The notes: generated from the letters alone by a model not told the origin. A stretch of 50,656 nucleotides of DNA from Planctomycetales bacterium (GCA_027452145.1 DAIDHB010000046.1:1-50656), one strand, 5' to 3'. Shown: positions 26,401 through 36,660, counted from the stretch's first letter. Made by a program: numbers and translations.

Positions 26401-26937
26401 TCAGAAGTCGGGGCGGTTTCGATACGGCGCCTCGATCTGATCGCGCGCCATCTCGACGTCGGGGATGGCGGTGCGCGAGATGTAGGGGTTCGGGGAGGGG
26501 CGGCTCGGGAGCTTCTCGGGGGCCGGTTCCGGAGGGATTGCACCCAGCCGCACGGCGATGCGGCGGACGACCGCCCGCGACATGGGCTCGTCGCCGAACC
26601 ACCCGACCCGGCAGCTCAGCCTGGTGATGGGCGGCTGGGTCCGGAGTGTGATCACCACGCTGCGGCCGTCGGGCGCACGCCCCTCGATCTGGGCGGCGGC
26701 GCCGTCCCGGTTGCTGCGGACGACCGGGATCCCCAGCTCGTCCATCGCCTCGGGGATCGCCTTCGCGACCGCCGAGGTGGGATAGGCGAAGTCCTGGAGG
26801 AGTCTTCCGGTGGTGTAGCGCGCGGTCGGCGCGGGAGGATCCTCCTGGGGCTCGCGGGTCTTCGGCAAGGTCGAGCACCCGCTGGAAGCCAGGATCAGTG
26901 CGGCCCCCGCGAGGCGAACAAGGCTGCGCAACCACAT
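26401..26937 (-). CDS. Small lipoprotein, DUF3568-like
   Basis: The 178-residue product starts with a classical lipoprotein signal, 'LVRLAGAALILASSGCSTLP', with the lipobox ASSGC and acylated Cys. The following domain (about 45-130) has the alpha/beta pattern of small periplasmic lipoproteins of the DUF3568 kind ('AVAKAIPEAMDELGIPVVRS' then two amphipathic strands). The C-terminal 45 residues are Pro-rich. Function is unknown. It is a single gene that reads away from rpsA. Confidence 0.75.
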   Translation of the reverse strand: MWLRSLVRLAGAALILASSGCSTLPKTREPQEDPPAPTARYTTGRLLQDFAYPTSAVAKAIPEAMDELGIPVVRSNRDGAAAQIEGRAPDGRSVVITLRTQPPITRLSCRVGWFGDEPMSRAVVRRIAVRLGAIPPEPAPEKLPSRPSPNPYISRTAIPDVEMARDQIEAPYRNRPDF

Positions 26938-27121
26938 CGGCGGTCGTCCCTCCCTGGGCCGCGATCCGTTCGCCTCGCCGCACGCGGACTGCGACGCTCG
27001 GGCGCCGGGAGGCTATCCCGGCGGCCGCCATCGGTCAAGCCGAAGCGGCCGTGGCGCCCCTCGAAGTTGGGGGGCCGGCGAGGGGGAACGAGGGAGTGCC
27101 GAATGGCGAGCGAGATGCGAG

Positions 27122-27149
27122 TTGTTTTCGAGAGCGTCGCGTCTATAAT
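27122..27149 (+). promoter_or_regulatory. Promoter of rpsA
   Basis: A consensus -10 box TATAAT (27144-27149) has TTGTTT (27122-27127) 16 bases upstream. Transcription would start near 27156, giving a leader of about 190 bases before the rpsA ATG at 27350. Nothing else is apparent in the gene-free interval 26938-27349. S1 genes are often controlled by their own product through such leaders. Confidence 0.75.
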
Positions 27150-27349
27150 GCTAGGCTGGAAGATTCCGCCCCTTTCGTGGAGGGGTGGACTTGCATTCTC
27201 ACTCCATTGGGTTCGCTGAAGAAGCTCCGTGGCCCGTCCGCGTCTCGCGACGATGAAGGACCCGGTCGCCACGAACGCGGCCATGCGGAGGCTGAGGCGT
27301 TGGACCCGCACCGGTACTCGCCGACGGCGGGATTGAAGCGAAATCGAAC

Positions 27350-29152
<1,803 letters not shown>

Positions 29153-29166
29153 ACTCGCCTCATCCT

Positions 29167-29190
29167 GACCGGCCGATCGTCTGGCCGGTC
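29167..29190 (+). other. Hairpin just after rpsA
   Basis: GACCGGCC (29167-29174) pairs perfectly with GGCCGGTC (29183-29190) around an 8-base loop. No T-run follows, so it may protect the 3' end or pause polymerase ahead of the terminator 23 bases on. Confidence 0.5.
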
Positions 29191-29212
29191 CGGGAACGAC
29201 TGAAACCCCGCC

Positions 29213-29269
29213 GAGCCGGGTCCGCTCTCCCCCACCGGGAAGGAGCGGACCCGGCTCGTTCTGTTTTCT
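29213..29269 (+). terminator. Intrinsic terminator of rpsA
   Basis: A perfect 15-base stem, GAGCCGGGTCCGCTC at 29213-29227 and its complement at 29243-29257, is followed by GTTCTGTTTTCT. This is the clearest Rho-independent terminator in the window. Confidence 0.9.
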
Positions 29270-29345
29270 CACCTCCCGACCGACCCAGCCGGCTCCCCGC
29301 GCCGGCGTGACCGGCCATTTGATCACGGCCGGCGCGATTCTCATA

Positions 29346-29374
29346 TTGCACAAATCTCGCAGATCCCCAATACT
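29346..29374 (+). promoter_or_regulatory. Predicted promoter of the sigma factor gene
   Basis: TTGCAC (29346-29351), 17 bases, then AATACT (29369-29374). It follows the rpsA terminator and would produce a leader of about 400 bases before the sigma factor start. Confidence 0.5.
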
Positions 29375-29390
29375 TCCTAGACTTCCGATT

Positions 29391-29402
29391 CAACTTAAGT
29401 TG
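29391..29402. promoter_or_regulatory. 12-bp perfect palindrome CAACTTAAGTTG
   Basis: This AT-rich palindrome stands out from its GC-rich surroundings and falls 10-20 bases downstream of the predicted transcription start, a normal place for a repressor site. Confidence 0.45.
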
Positions 29403-29779
29403 CCACGGCCACGGTTCCGATAGATCGTGGTATCGAACCGACAGCGGCGAAGGGAATCGAGGATCGACCTGTTCGGGGGGATTGGCCAGGTGCCTGGCGT
29501 TTCCCTGTTCCGGGTACTCATCGCGGCAGTCGGCGGGACGGATCGGCCCCGCGTCCATGCCGTTCGGATGGGTCTTCGGTGGGATGCCGAGGCCTTGCCG
29601 GGGAGTTGGAGAGGGCGCGAGTCGTCGCCGCCGGCGACCTGCGCCGAGGGGTGGGTTTTCCGCGGAGGTTGCAGGGCAGCCACGGCCATCGAGACTGCCG
29701 GAGCCCGTCGCGGCCGTCTCGCACGTCCTGGCCCTGGATGACAACGGACCCAGTTTCGACCGACGCTACGAGGATCTTC
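29403..29779 (+). other. Long leader of the sigma factor gene
   Basis: There is no credible gene in this interval. At its 5' end a hairpin pairs CGGTT-C-CGAT (29412-29421) with ATCG-AACCG (29432-29440), one C being bulged. The rest has no structure I can support by eye. Its length suggests post-transcriptional control of the sigma factor, if the promoter at 29346 is the right one. Confidence 0.4.
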
Positions 29780-30616
29780 ATGGCCCGTATTCGCCGACAT
29801 CGCCGTGATACCGTGCAGAGTCCCCTGGAGACCTATCTCCGGGAGATCAATGAAATGGCTCTGCTGACCGCCGACGAGGAGAAGGAACTCGCTCATCGGA
29901 TCGCGCGGGGCGACAAGCTGGCGCGCGACCGGATGGTCCGGGCGAACCTTCGACTTGTGGTGAACATCGCCCGCGGGTACATAGGCAAGGGGCTGGCCCT
30001 CCAGGATCTCATCGAGGAGGGGAATCTGGGACTGCTCCGGGCCGTCCAGGGATTCGATCCGGCCGTTGGGACGCGCTTCAGCACCTACGCAAGCTACTGG
30101 ATCAAGCAGTCGATCAAGCGCGCCCTGGTGAACACCGCGAAGCCGATCCGGATACCGGCTTACATGGTCGAGCTGCTGTTCAAATGGCGGCGGATGGCGG
30201 CGGACCTCCAGGAGACCCTGGGAAGGCCGGCCAGCATCGACGAGATCGCCAAGGCGCTCAAGCTGCCGAAGAAGAAGCTGGCGATCGTGAAGAAGGCGAT
30301 CAAGGTCTATAACCTGGTGCCGCAGACCGACCAGCCCGATAACGGCTGGAGCCTGGGCGAAATGCTGATGGACGAGCGCACCCGCACGCCCGACGTCGTG
30401 ATGGTCGAGGCGGACAATCTCCGGATGGTGCTCGATCGCCTCGACGAGATGGACAAGCGCGAGGCGACCGTCCTGAGGATGCGGTTCGGGCTGAATGACT
30501 GCCCGCCGAAGACTCTCAAGGAGATCGGCGAATCGCTCGGCCTGACGCGCGAGCGCGTGCGCCAGATCGAGAACGAGGCGCTCGGCAAGCTCTCCGCGTC
30601 GCTCCAGGCCGATTGA
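29780..30616 (+). CDS. Sigma-70 family RNA polymerase sigma factor, RpoD-like
   Basis: Sigma factors direct RNA polymerase to promoters. The 279-residue protein has region 1.2 ('SPLETYLREINEMALLTADE'), region 2 ('ANLRLVVNIARGYIGKGLAL' through 'GTRFSTYASYWIKQSIKRAL'), region 3 ('RPASIDEIAKALKLPKKKLA') and region 4 ('TLKEIGESLGLTRERVRQIE' with the -35-binding helix). It lacks the long acidic region 1.1 of primary RpoD and the 'nonconserved' insert, like the several short group 1/2 sigma factors of planctomycetes. I start at the ATG at 29780 (MARIRRHRRD), with GAGG six bases upstream; the reading is open further but without coding character. Confidence 0.93.
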   Translation: MARIRRHRRDTVQSPLETYLREINEMALLTADEEKELAHRIARGDKLARDRMVRANLRLVVNIARGYIGKGLALQDLIEEGNLGLLRAVQGFDPAVGTRFSTYASYWIKQSIKRALVNTAKPIRIPAYMVELLFKWRRMAADLQETLGRPASIDEIAKALKLPKKKLAIVKKAIKVYNLVPQTDQPDNGWSLGEMLMDERTRTPDVVMVEADNLRMVLDRLDEMDKREATVLRMRFGLNDCPPKTLKEIGESLGLTRERVRQIENEALGKLSASLQAD

Positions 30617-30648
30617 GCGAGATCCGATCCCCCTCGTGCCTCACGGCT

Positions 30649-31440
30649 TCAGCAGGCCGTCGACGCCCACTCGGTGAAGGGCCGGCGGCGGCGGACGGTG
30701 CGACGACGCACCGTCCCGGCGACCAGGCGAGCGATCGGCCACGACGCGCCGATGGCCACGACCAGCGCGAGAATGAGCCCGAACCTCGCGGCGCTCCCGG
30801 CCAGGGAGGAGGTCCGATGGGCGACGGCCAGCAGGTTCGTCATCGGCTGTTCCCCCGAGAAGTCGCTGGTGAACTCGCCGGTGAAGGTGCTGTTCGCCTG
30901 CGGGACAATCCGCAGATAGGCCTCGGCGCCGAAGGCGCTGGCGAGCTTTCCATCCTCGATCTTGACGTTCAGGCCGAAGATGTCCTGGGCCCGCGCCGAC
31001 GGCGAATCGGGCTCGGCGATGCCGAACGCCGTCGGCGTCCCCTTCAGGAGCACGCCGTCAAGCGGCTTGCCGTTGATCCAGACGGTGCCCCGGATCTCGA
31101 ACTGGTTCAGGGGGCTGTTCACGATCCGCCCATTGCGGTCGACCTTCACCTTCAGTGTCTGACACAGCGTCCCGTCGTTGCTCGGCTGCAAGGGGATGAG
31201 GTCGCGTCCCGAAGGTCCCAGCGAGATCAGGTGCGGCGCACTGCGCAGCGTGAATGTGCCGGTCTGGGTGGCCGGGTCGTACACGTACGTCTGCGAGCCG
31301 CCGATATCGCCGGCAATGTCGGGGAAGGACCGGCCGGGCGTGGCCCGGATCAGGTCCGCGGAAGCGGGCCGCTCGAACGTCGTGAGCACGGCGGCGACGG
31401 CGAGGACGCCGACGCGCGCCACGATGCGCATCCGTTGCAT
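30649..31440 (-). CDS. Exported protein with C-terminal membrane anchor
   Basis: I recognise no family. The 263-residue product has an N-terminal signal peptide ('VARVGVLAVAAVLTTFERPASA') and a secreted beta-rich domain ('TYVYDPATQTGTFTLRSAPH' and so on) of about 190 residues. It ends with a hydrophobic helix ('FGLILALVVAIGASWPIARL') and an Arg cluster (RRRTVRRRR). That end resembles sorting tails of the PEP-CTERM kind, yet the diagnostic Pro-Glu-Pro is missing. GGAGG lies eight bases before the ATG. It converges with the sigma factor gene, 32 bases apart. Confidence 0.7.
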   Translation of the reverse strand: MQRMRIVARVGVLAVAAVLTTFERPASADLIRATPGRSFPDIAGDIGGSQTYVYDPATQTGTFTLRSAPHLISLGPSGRDLIPLQPSNDGTLCQTLKVKVDRNGRIVNSPLNQFEIRGTVWINGKPLDGVLLKGTPTAFGIAEPDSPSARAQDIFGLNVKIEDGKLASAFGAEAYLRIVPQANSTFTGEFTSDFSGEQPMTNLLAVAHRTSSLAGSAARFGLILALVVAIGASWPIARLVAGTVRRRTVRRRRPFTEWASTAC

Positions 31441-31960
31441 GGAGACACCCTCCGGCGGCCGGATCGTTCACGGTTTGCCCTCGCCACCCGATGTCGTGAG
31501 ACTCGAGGGGGCTCCCCGGCTGGTCGGGCGATGGACAGCGCCCACGCGGACTGGGACCGTGACTGGATCGCGGCGTGCCATGACCCGGAGGCCGTTCGCG
31601 TCAGGCTGGGACCGAGACTCGAGGTGGATTAGCGTGGTGAGGCCCGTAGCGGTGCGCGTCCTGCGACCTCCGGTTCTCCTGGACTCTCGAAGCAAAGTCA
31701 ACGACCGTGGATCGGACCTTCCGGTGGTATCCTGAAGGAGCGGTTCTCACGGTGGCGAGGATCTTACTCCCCTCCCGAAACCTGTCAACCCGACAATTCG
31801 AGGCCGATCCGACGTTCCGACGTCCGACGCCCTTCGCCGCTTCGACCGGCTGCAAGAAGGCGAGCGACGCGGTATCGTTGGACTCGGCGAGTCCTCCCGG
31901 TTGGAGACGGGCTTTCGACTCGCCTCGACGGATCGGTCCGAGAGGGAAGGAGGACTTTTG
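31441..31960. other. 520-base divergent intergenic region
   Basis: It separates the minus-strand exported protein from the plus-strand oxidoreductase operon. I see a minus-strand promoter at 31761-31788 and a short open frame at 31530-31632 (33 codons) with no ribosome binding site. I found no convincing promoter for the oxidoreductase, though it should lie here. Confidence 0.5.
31761..31788 (-). promoter_or_regulatory. Minus-strand promoter with consensus -35
   Basis: TTGACA (31788-31783), 16 bases, then TAAGAT (31766-31761). It points to the exported-protein gene, whose ATG is some 320 bases further on, so it implies either a long leader or a separate small RNA. Confidence 0.45.
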
Positions 31961-33037
31961 ATGATGGCGAAGGACCCGCGTCGGCTGAGAATCGGCGTCC
32001 TCGGCTGCGGTCCGATCGCGCAGATCGCCCACCTCGAGGCCTGTCGCAAGGCCCGGAACGCCGAGCTGTACGCGATCTGCGACGTCGCCGCGGACCTCGT
32101 CGATCGGATGGCGGCCGTCCATCAGCCGGCTCGGACCTATCGCGATTACGACGCGATGCTCGCCGACCCGGATGTCGACGCAGTCATCGTCGCGATCGCC
32201 GACCAGTTCCATGTCGACATGACGCTCCGGGCGATCGAGGCGGGCAAGCACGTCCTCGTCGAGAAGCCGCTGGGAACGACGGTCGAGGAATGCCTCGCCC
32301 TCCGCGATCGCGCGGCCGGGACGGGGCTGGTGGTCCAGGTCGGCAACAACCGCCGGTTCGACCCGGGCGTCGAGCTGGCGCGCCGGTTCATCCGCGAAGA
32401 GCTGGGCGAGCGGATCGCGCTCAAGGCCTGGTATCACGACTCGGTCTTTCGCTACGCGATGACCGACAACCTCCAGCCGATCACGATCACGAGTGCCAGC
32501 TCCCGACGACCCGAGGGCGATCCGAAGGCCGATCGCCGCCGCTATTTCCTGCTCACGCACGGCAGCCACCTGGTCGACATGGCCGCGATGCTCGGAGGGC
32601 CGATCGCGTCGGTGCGGGCCCGGCTGTCGGTGCGATTCGGCTCGTATTGCTGGTTCGCCTCGCTGGATCACGAGGACGGGACGCTCGGCCACGTCGATCT
32701 CCAGGTGCCGATCCGCGGCGATTTTCAGGAGGGGTTCGAGGTCTTCGGCGAGCACGGCAGCGTCAGCGGGCGATTGCATCTTCCCTGGTTCCACAAGGCC
32801 GGCGAGGTCGAATGCTTCTCGGCGCGAGACCGGCGATACCAGCGGGTCCTCGGCGAGGACGCGCACACCTACAAGCGGCAGGTCGAGGCGTTTGCCGCCA
32901 CCATCCTCGACGGCGTGTCGCAGACCGGGGCGACCCTGGACGACGGCCTGGCCTCGATGCGGGCCCTGGCGGCGATCGCGCGATCGGCGGAGAGCGGCGA
33001 GGCGGTGCGGCTCGCCGACGTGAAGGGAGGCGTGTGA
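31961..33037 (+). CDS. Gfo/Idh/MocA family oxidoreductase
   Basis: This family oxidises or reduces sugars and related polyols with NAD(P). The 358-residue product has the Rossmann motif 'IGVLGCGPIAQIAHLEA' at the N-terminus, the conserved 'VLVEKPLGTTVEE' with the catalytic Lys near residue 97, and a C-terminal alpha/beta domain ('LTHGSHLVDMAAMLGG' supplies a conserved Asp/His pair). The start at 31961 follows GGAAGGAGG at seven bases; a second ATG is the next codon. It leads the operon: its stop overlaps the next start by one base. Substrate unknown, but the next gene is also sugar-acting. Confidence 0.93.
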   Translation: MMAKDPRRLRIGVLGCGPIAQIAHLEACRKARNAELYAICDVAADLVDRMAAVHQPARTYRDYDAMLADPDVDAVIVAIADQFHVDMTLRAIEAGKHVLVEKPLGTTVEECLALRDRAAGTGLVVQVGNNRRFDPGVELARRFIREELGERIALKAWYHDSVFRYAMTDNLQPITITSASSRRPEGDPKADRRRYFLLTHGSHLVDMAAMLGGPIASVRARLSVRFGSYCWFASLDHEDGTLGHVDLQVPIRGDFQEGFEVFGEHGSVSGRLHLPWFHKAGEVECFSARDRRYQRVLGEDAHTYKRQVEAFAATILDGVSQTGATLDDGLASMRALAAIARSAESGEAVRLADVKGGV

Positions 33038-34074
33038 TGCATCTGGGAATCATGGCGAAAACCTTCCCGCGGCCGACCTTCGAGCAGACGCTCGACGCGA
33101 TCGCCGATCTCGGGCTGACCCACGTTCAGTTCAACATGTCGTGCGCCGGGCTACCGACCTTGCCCGAGCGGATGGACGAGAACCACTGCGTCTGGATCGC
33201 GCGCTCGTTCCGCGAGCGCGGGCTGACCATGGCCGCGATCTCGGGGACGTTCAACCTTTGTGATCCCGATCCGGTGCGGCTTGCCGAAAACCTGCGGCGC
33301 CTTGATTCGCTGGCCGCTGGCTGCCGGTGGCTCGACACGAGGATCATCACCCTCTGCACCGGGACGCGCGACCCGGACGATATGTGGAAGGGGCATCCCG
33401 AAAACATGCGGCGATCGGCCTGGGATTCGCTCGTCGCCTCGATGCGCGAGGCAGTCAATATCGCCGACCGGCACGAGGTGATTCTGGCTTTCGAGCCCGA
33501 GCGCCATAACGTGGTCAACTCGGTCGCCAGGGCGCGGATGCTGCTCGACACGATCGGATCGCCGTGGTTGAAGGTCGTCCTCGACCCGGCGAACCTGGTG
33601 CGCGAGGGTGAGCTCGATCGGTGCGAGGAGATGCTGGACGAGGCGTTCGACTGGCTCGGGCCGGAAATCGTCCTGGCGCATGCCAAGCCGCCCGAGACGG
33701 GATGTTCGCCGGAGGAGACAATGAGCGTGCTATCGTGCTGGAGACGCGATCCGGCGGGCAGGTTTCCCTGGGATGTGGCCGGGAACGCGCTCGTGTATCT
33801 CCTCAAGACGGGAACGTCCGTTGAGGAAATCCTCGAGCTCATGTCTTCCAGGAACGTTCGAGGGATTTTCGGGGTTGATGAGGATGACCCGAAGTTGCCA
33901 CGGGTTTCCCGTCATCTGTTCGAGGTGGAGCGTTTCTTCCGGCCGTTCATCAAGCGTCTCGCCGCGATGCGATTCGACGGCGCCGTCGTGATGCACGGAA
34001 TGGCGGAGTCCGAGGTTGAGCCGATGCAGGGGTGCCTCACGAGTCAGATCGATAGCAGTCCCAGGGAGAGTTGA
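33037..34074 (+). CDS. TIM-barrel sugar isomerase/epimerase family protein
   Basis: The 345-residue protein has the xylose-isomerase-like barrel: 'MHLGIMAKTFPRPTFEQTLD' at the start, then metal-site blocks 'VILAFEPERHNVV' (Glu), 'KVVLDPANLVREGE' (Asp), 'IVLAHAKPPE' (His) and a late Glu near 'MHGMAESEVE'. The start ATG at 33037 shares its A with the previous TGA and has GGGAGG upstream, so translation is coupled. With the oxidoreductase it probably forms a sugar or inositol-type catabolic step, as these two families are regularly paired in planctomycetes. Confidence 0.9.
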   Translation: MHLGIMAKTFPRPTFEQTLDAIADLGLTHVQFNMSCAGLPTLPERMDENHCVWIARSFRERGLTMAAISGTFNLCDPDPVRLAENLRRLDSLAAGCRWLDTRIITLCTGTRDPDDMWKGHPENMRRSAWDSLVASMREAVNIADRHEVILAFEPERHNVVNSVARARMLLDTIGSPWLKVVLDPANLVREGELDRCEEMLDEAFDWLGPEIVLAHAKPPETGCSPEETMSVLSCWRRDPAGRFPWDVAGNALVYLLKTGTSVEEILELMSSRNVRGIFGVDEDDPKLPRVSRHLFEVERFFRPFIKRLAAMRFDGAVVMHGMAESEVEPMQGCLTSQIDSSPRES

Positions 34075-34077
34075 CCG

Positions 34078-35805
34078 ATGGAGACCGCCCGCATCGCCAG
34101 GATCCTCGACGAGATGGGGACCATGCTCGAGATCAATGGGGAGAACCCGTTCCGGTGTCGTGCCTACCACACGGCCGCGCAGTCGCTCAATAACCTCCCC
34201 GACGAGCTGACGGAGATGATCGCCGACGGGCGGCTGAAGGAGGTCCCGGGCATCGGCGAGACGATGTACGCCAAGATCGTGCAGCTCGCGACGACCGGAC
34301 AGCTCGCCGCCTACGACGACCTGCGACGCAGCACGCCGCCGGGACTGGTGGCCCTGCTGCGCGTGCCGGGGCTCGGGCCCAAGAAGATCAAGGCGCTGCA
34401 CGACGAGCTGAAGATCGAGACCCTGGCCGATCTGCGGGCCGCGGCCGAGTCGCGAAAGATCGCCGCGCTCAAGGGATTCGGCGAGAAGACCGAGGCGAAG
34501 ATCCTCGAGGGGATCGCATTCGTGGAGAAAACGGGCGACCGGATCCTCCAGAGCCACGCCCTGCGGCTGGTGACCCCGATCATCGAGGCCGTGCGGGGGC
34601 ACAGCAAGGTCATCCGCGCCGAGTATTGCGGCAGCCTGCGCCGACGGGCCGAGACGATCGGCGACCTCGACATCCTCTTCAGCGCGAAGCAGCCGGAGGA
34701 GGTGATCGACGCCTTTGTGAAGCTCCCGCAGGTGGCCAGCGTGCTGGCCCACGGCCCGACCAAGGCCAGCGTGCGGCTGGCCGACGGCGTGCAATGCGAC
34801 CTGCGCGGGGTCGAGGATTCGCAGTTCGCCTTCGCGCTGCACTACTTCACCGGCTCGAAGGCTCATAATATCGCCATGCGCAAGCGAGCGATTGCGCGCG
34901 GCCTGTCGCTCAACGAATACGCCCTGGCCGGCGAGGGGCGTTCCATCAAGTGCCACACCGAGGAGGAGCTGTTCGAGGCGCTCGGCCTGGCGTACATCCC
35001 GCCCGAGCTGCGCGAGGATGCGGGGGAGATCGAGGCCGCCGAGGCCGGAAAGCTGCCGAAACTGATTGAGTCGGACGATTTGAAGGGGACGTTCCACTGC
35101 CACACCGACTGGAGCGACGGCGCGGCGACCCTGGCCGAGATGGCGCAGGCGGCCCGCGATCGCGGCCTCCAGTATCTGGGGATCGCCGATCACTCGCGGT
35201 CGGCCGGGTACGCCGGGGGCCTCAGCATCGAGCGGGTGCGCGCCCAGTGGGCCGAGATCGACGCGCTCAACGCCTCGTTCGGCTCGGGCTTTCGGATCTT
35301 CAAGGGGACCGAGTGCGACATCCTGGCGGACGGGTCGCTCGACTATCCCGATGAATTGCTCGACGGCTTCGACTACGTGGTAGCGAGCGTCCATTCGAGC
35401 TTCGGCCTGTCGCGCGAGCAGATGACGGCCCGTCTTGTGCGAGCGGCCTCGAACCCGCGGGTCACGATGATCGGCCACCCGACCGGCCGGCTCCTGCTGG
35501 CGCGCGACGGCTACGCGCTGGATCTTGACGCGGTGATCGACGCGGCGGCGAAGAGCGGAGTCATGATCGAGATCAACGCCAACCCGCATCGGCTGGACCT
35601 GGATGCGCCGCACTGCCGCCGGGCGAAGGACAAGGGTGTGCTGATCCCAATCAACCCCGACGCCCATTCGCCGGGCGGTCTCGACGACCTGGAATTTGGG
35701 ATCGGCGTGGCCCGCCGCGGCTGGCTGGAAAAAGCGCACGTATGGAATACACTTACGCTACGGAGCATGGTCAAACACATGGATCGCCGTCAGCGACGTG
35801 AGTGA
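34078..35805 (+). CDS. polX: DNA polymerase/3'-5' exonuclease PolX
   Basis: Bacterial PolX fills short gaps in base-excision repair and carries a PHP-domain exonuclease. The 575-residue protein has the N-terminal helix-hairpin-helix elements ('KEVPGIGETMYAKI', 'LLRVPGLGPKKIKAL', 'IAALKGFGEKTEAKI'), the nucleotidyltransferase site 'GSLRRRAETIGDLDIL' with Asp196 and Asp198 and the third Asp in 'VQCDLRG', and from about residue 335 a PHP domain: 'FHCHTDWSDG', 'IADHS', 'HSSFG', 'GHPTGR' and 'NPDAHSP'. Both activities look intact. It begins three bases after the isomerase stop, so it is part of that sugar operon by position, not by function. Confidence 0.96.
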   Translation: METARIARILDEMGTMLEINGENPFRCRAYHTAAQSLNNLPDELTEMIADGRLKEVPGIGETMYAKIVQLATTGQLAAYDDLRRSTPPGLVALLRVPGLGPKKIKALHDELKIETLADLRAAAESRKIAALKGFGEKTEAKILEGIAFVEKTGDRILQSHALRLVTPIIEAVRGHSKVIRAEYCGSLRRRAETIGDLDILFSAKQPEEVIDAFVKLPQVASVLAHGPTKASVRLADGVQCDLRGVEDSQFAFALHYFTGSKAHNIAMRKRAIARGLSLNEYALAGEGRSIKCHTEEELFEALGLAYIPPELREDAGEIEAAEAGKLPKLIESDDLKGTFHCHTDWSDGAATLAEMAQAARDRGLQYLGIADHSRSAGYAGGLSIERVRAQWAEIDALNASFGSGFRIFKGTECDILADGSLDYPDELLDGFDYVVASVHSSFGLSREQMTARLVRAASNPRVTMIGHPTGRLLLARDGYALDLDAVIDAAAKSGVMIEINANPHRLDLDAPHCRRAKDKGVLIPINPDAHSPGGLDDLEFGIGVARRGWLEKAHVWNTLTLRSMVKHMDRRQRRE

Positions 35806-35847
35806 CGCCGCAAGGCCCTCCGGGCGGACGGGGCGGGCGCGGAGCCC

Positions 35848-35875
35848 TTGCGGGGGGTGGGGCCGGTCCTATAAT
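35848..35875 (+). promoter_or_regulatory. Promoter of the DUF2203 gene
   Basis: A consensus TATAAT (35870-35875) lies 16 bases after TTGCGG (35848-35853). The implied leader is about 230 bases to the ATG at 36112. It is the only feature I see in the 306-base gap after polX, apart from an AT-rich patch directly before the next start. Confidence 0.65.
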
Positions 35876-36111
35876 GAAGTTGGGAAGAAGAGGGATGATT
35901 GCGTGAACCGCAAGAATCCCCGCGGTCGCAGAAGGGAGTCCTCGTCCGAGCCCGCCCGGGGGCGCGGAGGTGGCCGGATCGCGGCGGCGGCGGTCGGGCC
36001 CGACAATTCCCCGACGGATGGCCCGCCGCGGCATGGATGTTGTAGATCCTCCCGGGAGCGGGTCGCGTTCAGGCGGATGGCACTCATCCATTATTATCAG
36101 GGTAAAAAAAC

Positions 36112-36573
36112 ATGGCCCCAGCCAAGCCCGTCGCGGAGAAGAAGAGGCGGTATTTCACCGTCGAGGAGGCGAACAAGGCGCTGCCGCTGGTGCGGATGAT
36201 CCTCTCCGACATCGTCCAGCAATACCGCGTGGTGGAGGAGCTCCAGCAACGACTCGCGGGGGTCCCGCGGGAGCGGAAGCGCTCGACCAACGATCCGTAC
36301 TCCGAGGAGCTGGCGCAGAGCCAGGCGGAGTTCGAGGCCGAGGAGGCCAAGCTCCGGTCCTACATCGACGAGCTGCGACGCCTGGGCGTCGAGTTCAAGG
36401 GACCGGATGGCCTGTGCGACTTCTACAGCATGATGGATGGCCGCGAGGTCTTCCTGTGCTGGCGCCTGGGCGAGCCTGAGGTGCAGTTCTGGCACGACAT
36501 CGACAGCGGATTCGCGGGCCGCAAGCCGCTGCCGTCGCGAAAGGGTGCGGCACCGGCCGGCCACCGGAATTGA
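36112..36573 (+). CDS. DUF2203 family protein
   Basis: The 153-residue protein matches the DUF2203 family: 'RRYFTVEEANKALPLVRMIL' at the N-terminus, a long helical centre, and the diagnostic end 'DFYSMMDGREVFLCWRLGEP' with 'FWHDIDSGFAGRKPL'. The molecular role of the family is unknown; it is a small soluble protein, possibly a coiled-coil dimer. The ATG is preceded by GGGTAAAAAAAC, without a normal ribosome binding site, in contrast with most genes here. A separate promoter and a long leader serve it. Confidence 0.88.
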   Translation: MAPAKPVAEKKRRYFTVEEANKALPLVRMILSDIVQQYRVVEELQQRLAGVPRERKRSTNDPYSEELAQSQAEFEAEEAKLRSYIDELRRLGVEFKGPDGLCDFYSMMDGREVFLCWRLGEPEVQFWHDIDSGFAGRKPLPSRKGAAPAGHRN

Positions 36574-36625
36574 CCGCGGGCCGATCGGGGCGCCGGGCGA
36601 TTCCCGCCGGCGTTTCCAAACTGGT

Positions 36626-36654
36626 TTGTCGCGACGCGGGCCGTCTGCTCTAAT
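36626..36654 (+). promoter_or_regulatory. Promoter of the cmk-plsC operon
   Basis: TTGTCG (36626-36631), 17 bases, then TCTAAT (36649-36654), matching consensus at 4 and 5 of 6. Transcription would start at about 36661, 50 bases before cmk. Confidence 0.7.
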
Positions 36655-36660
36655 CACAGG

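Noticed and set aside
25793..27031. Long minus-strand open frame of 412 codons
   Set aside because: It overlaps the lipoprotein gene in another frame, is Arg/Pro/Gly-rich as expected of a GC-driven shadow, and has no ribosome binding site or family resemblance.
31530..31632. 33-codon open frame starting MDSAHADWDRDW
   Set aside because: The composition is protein-like, but there is no ribosome binding site and nothing to compare with; it may be a gene remnant.
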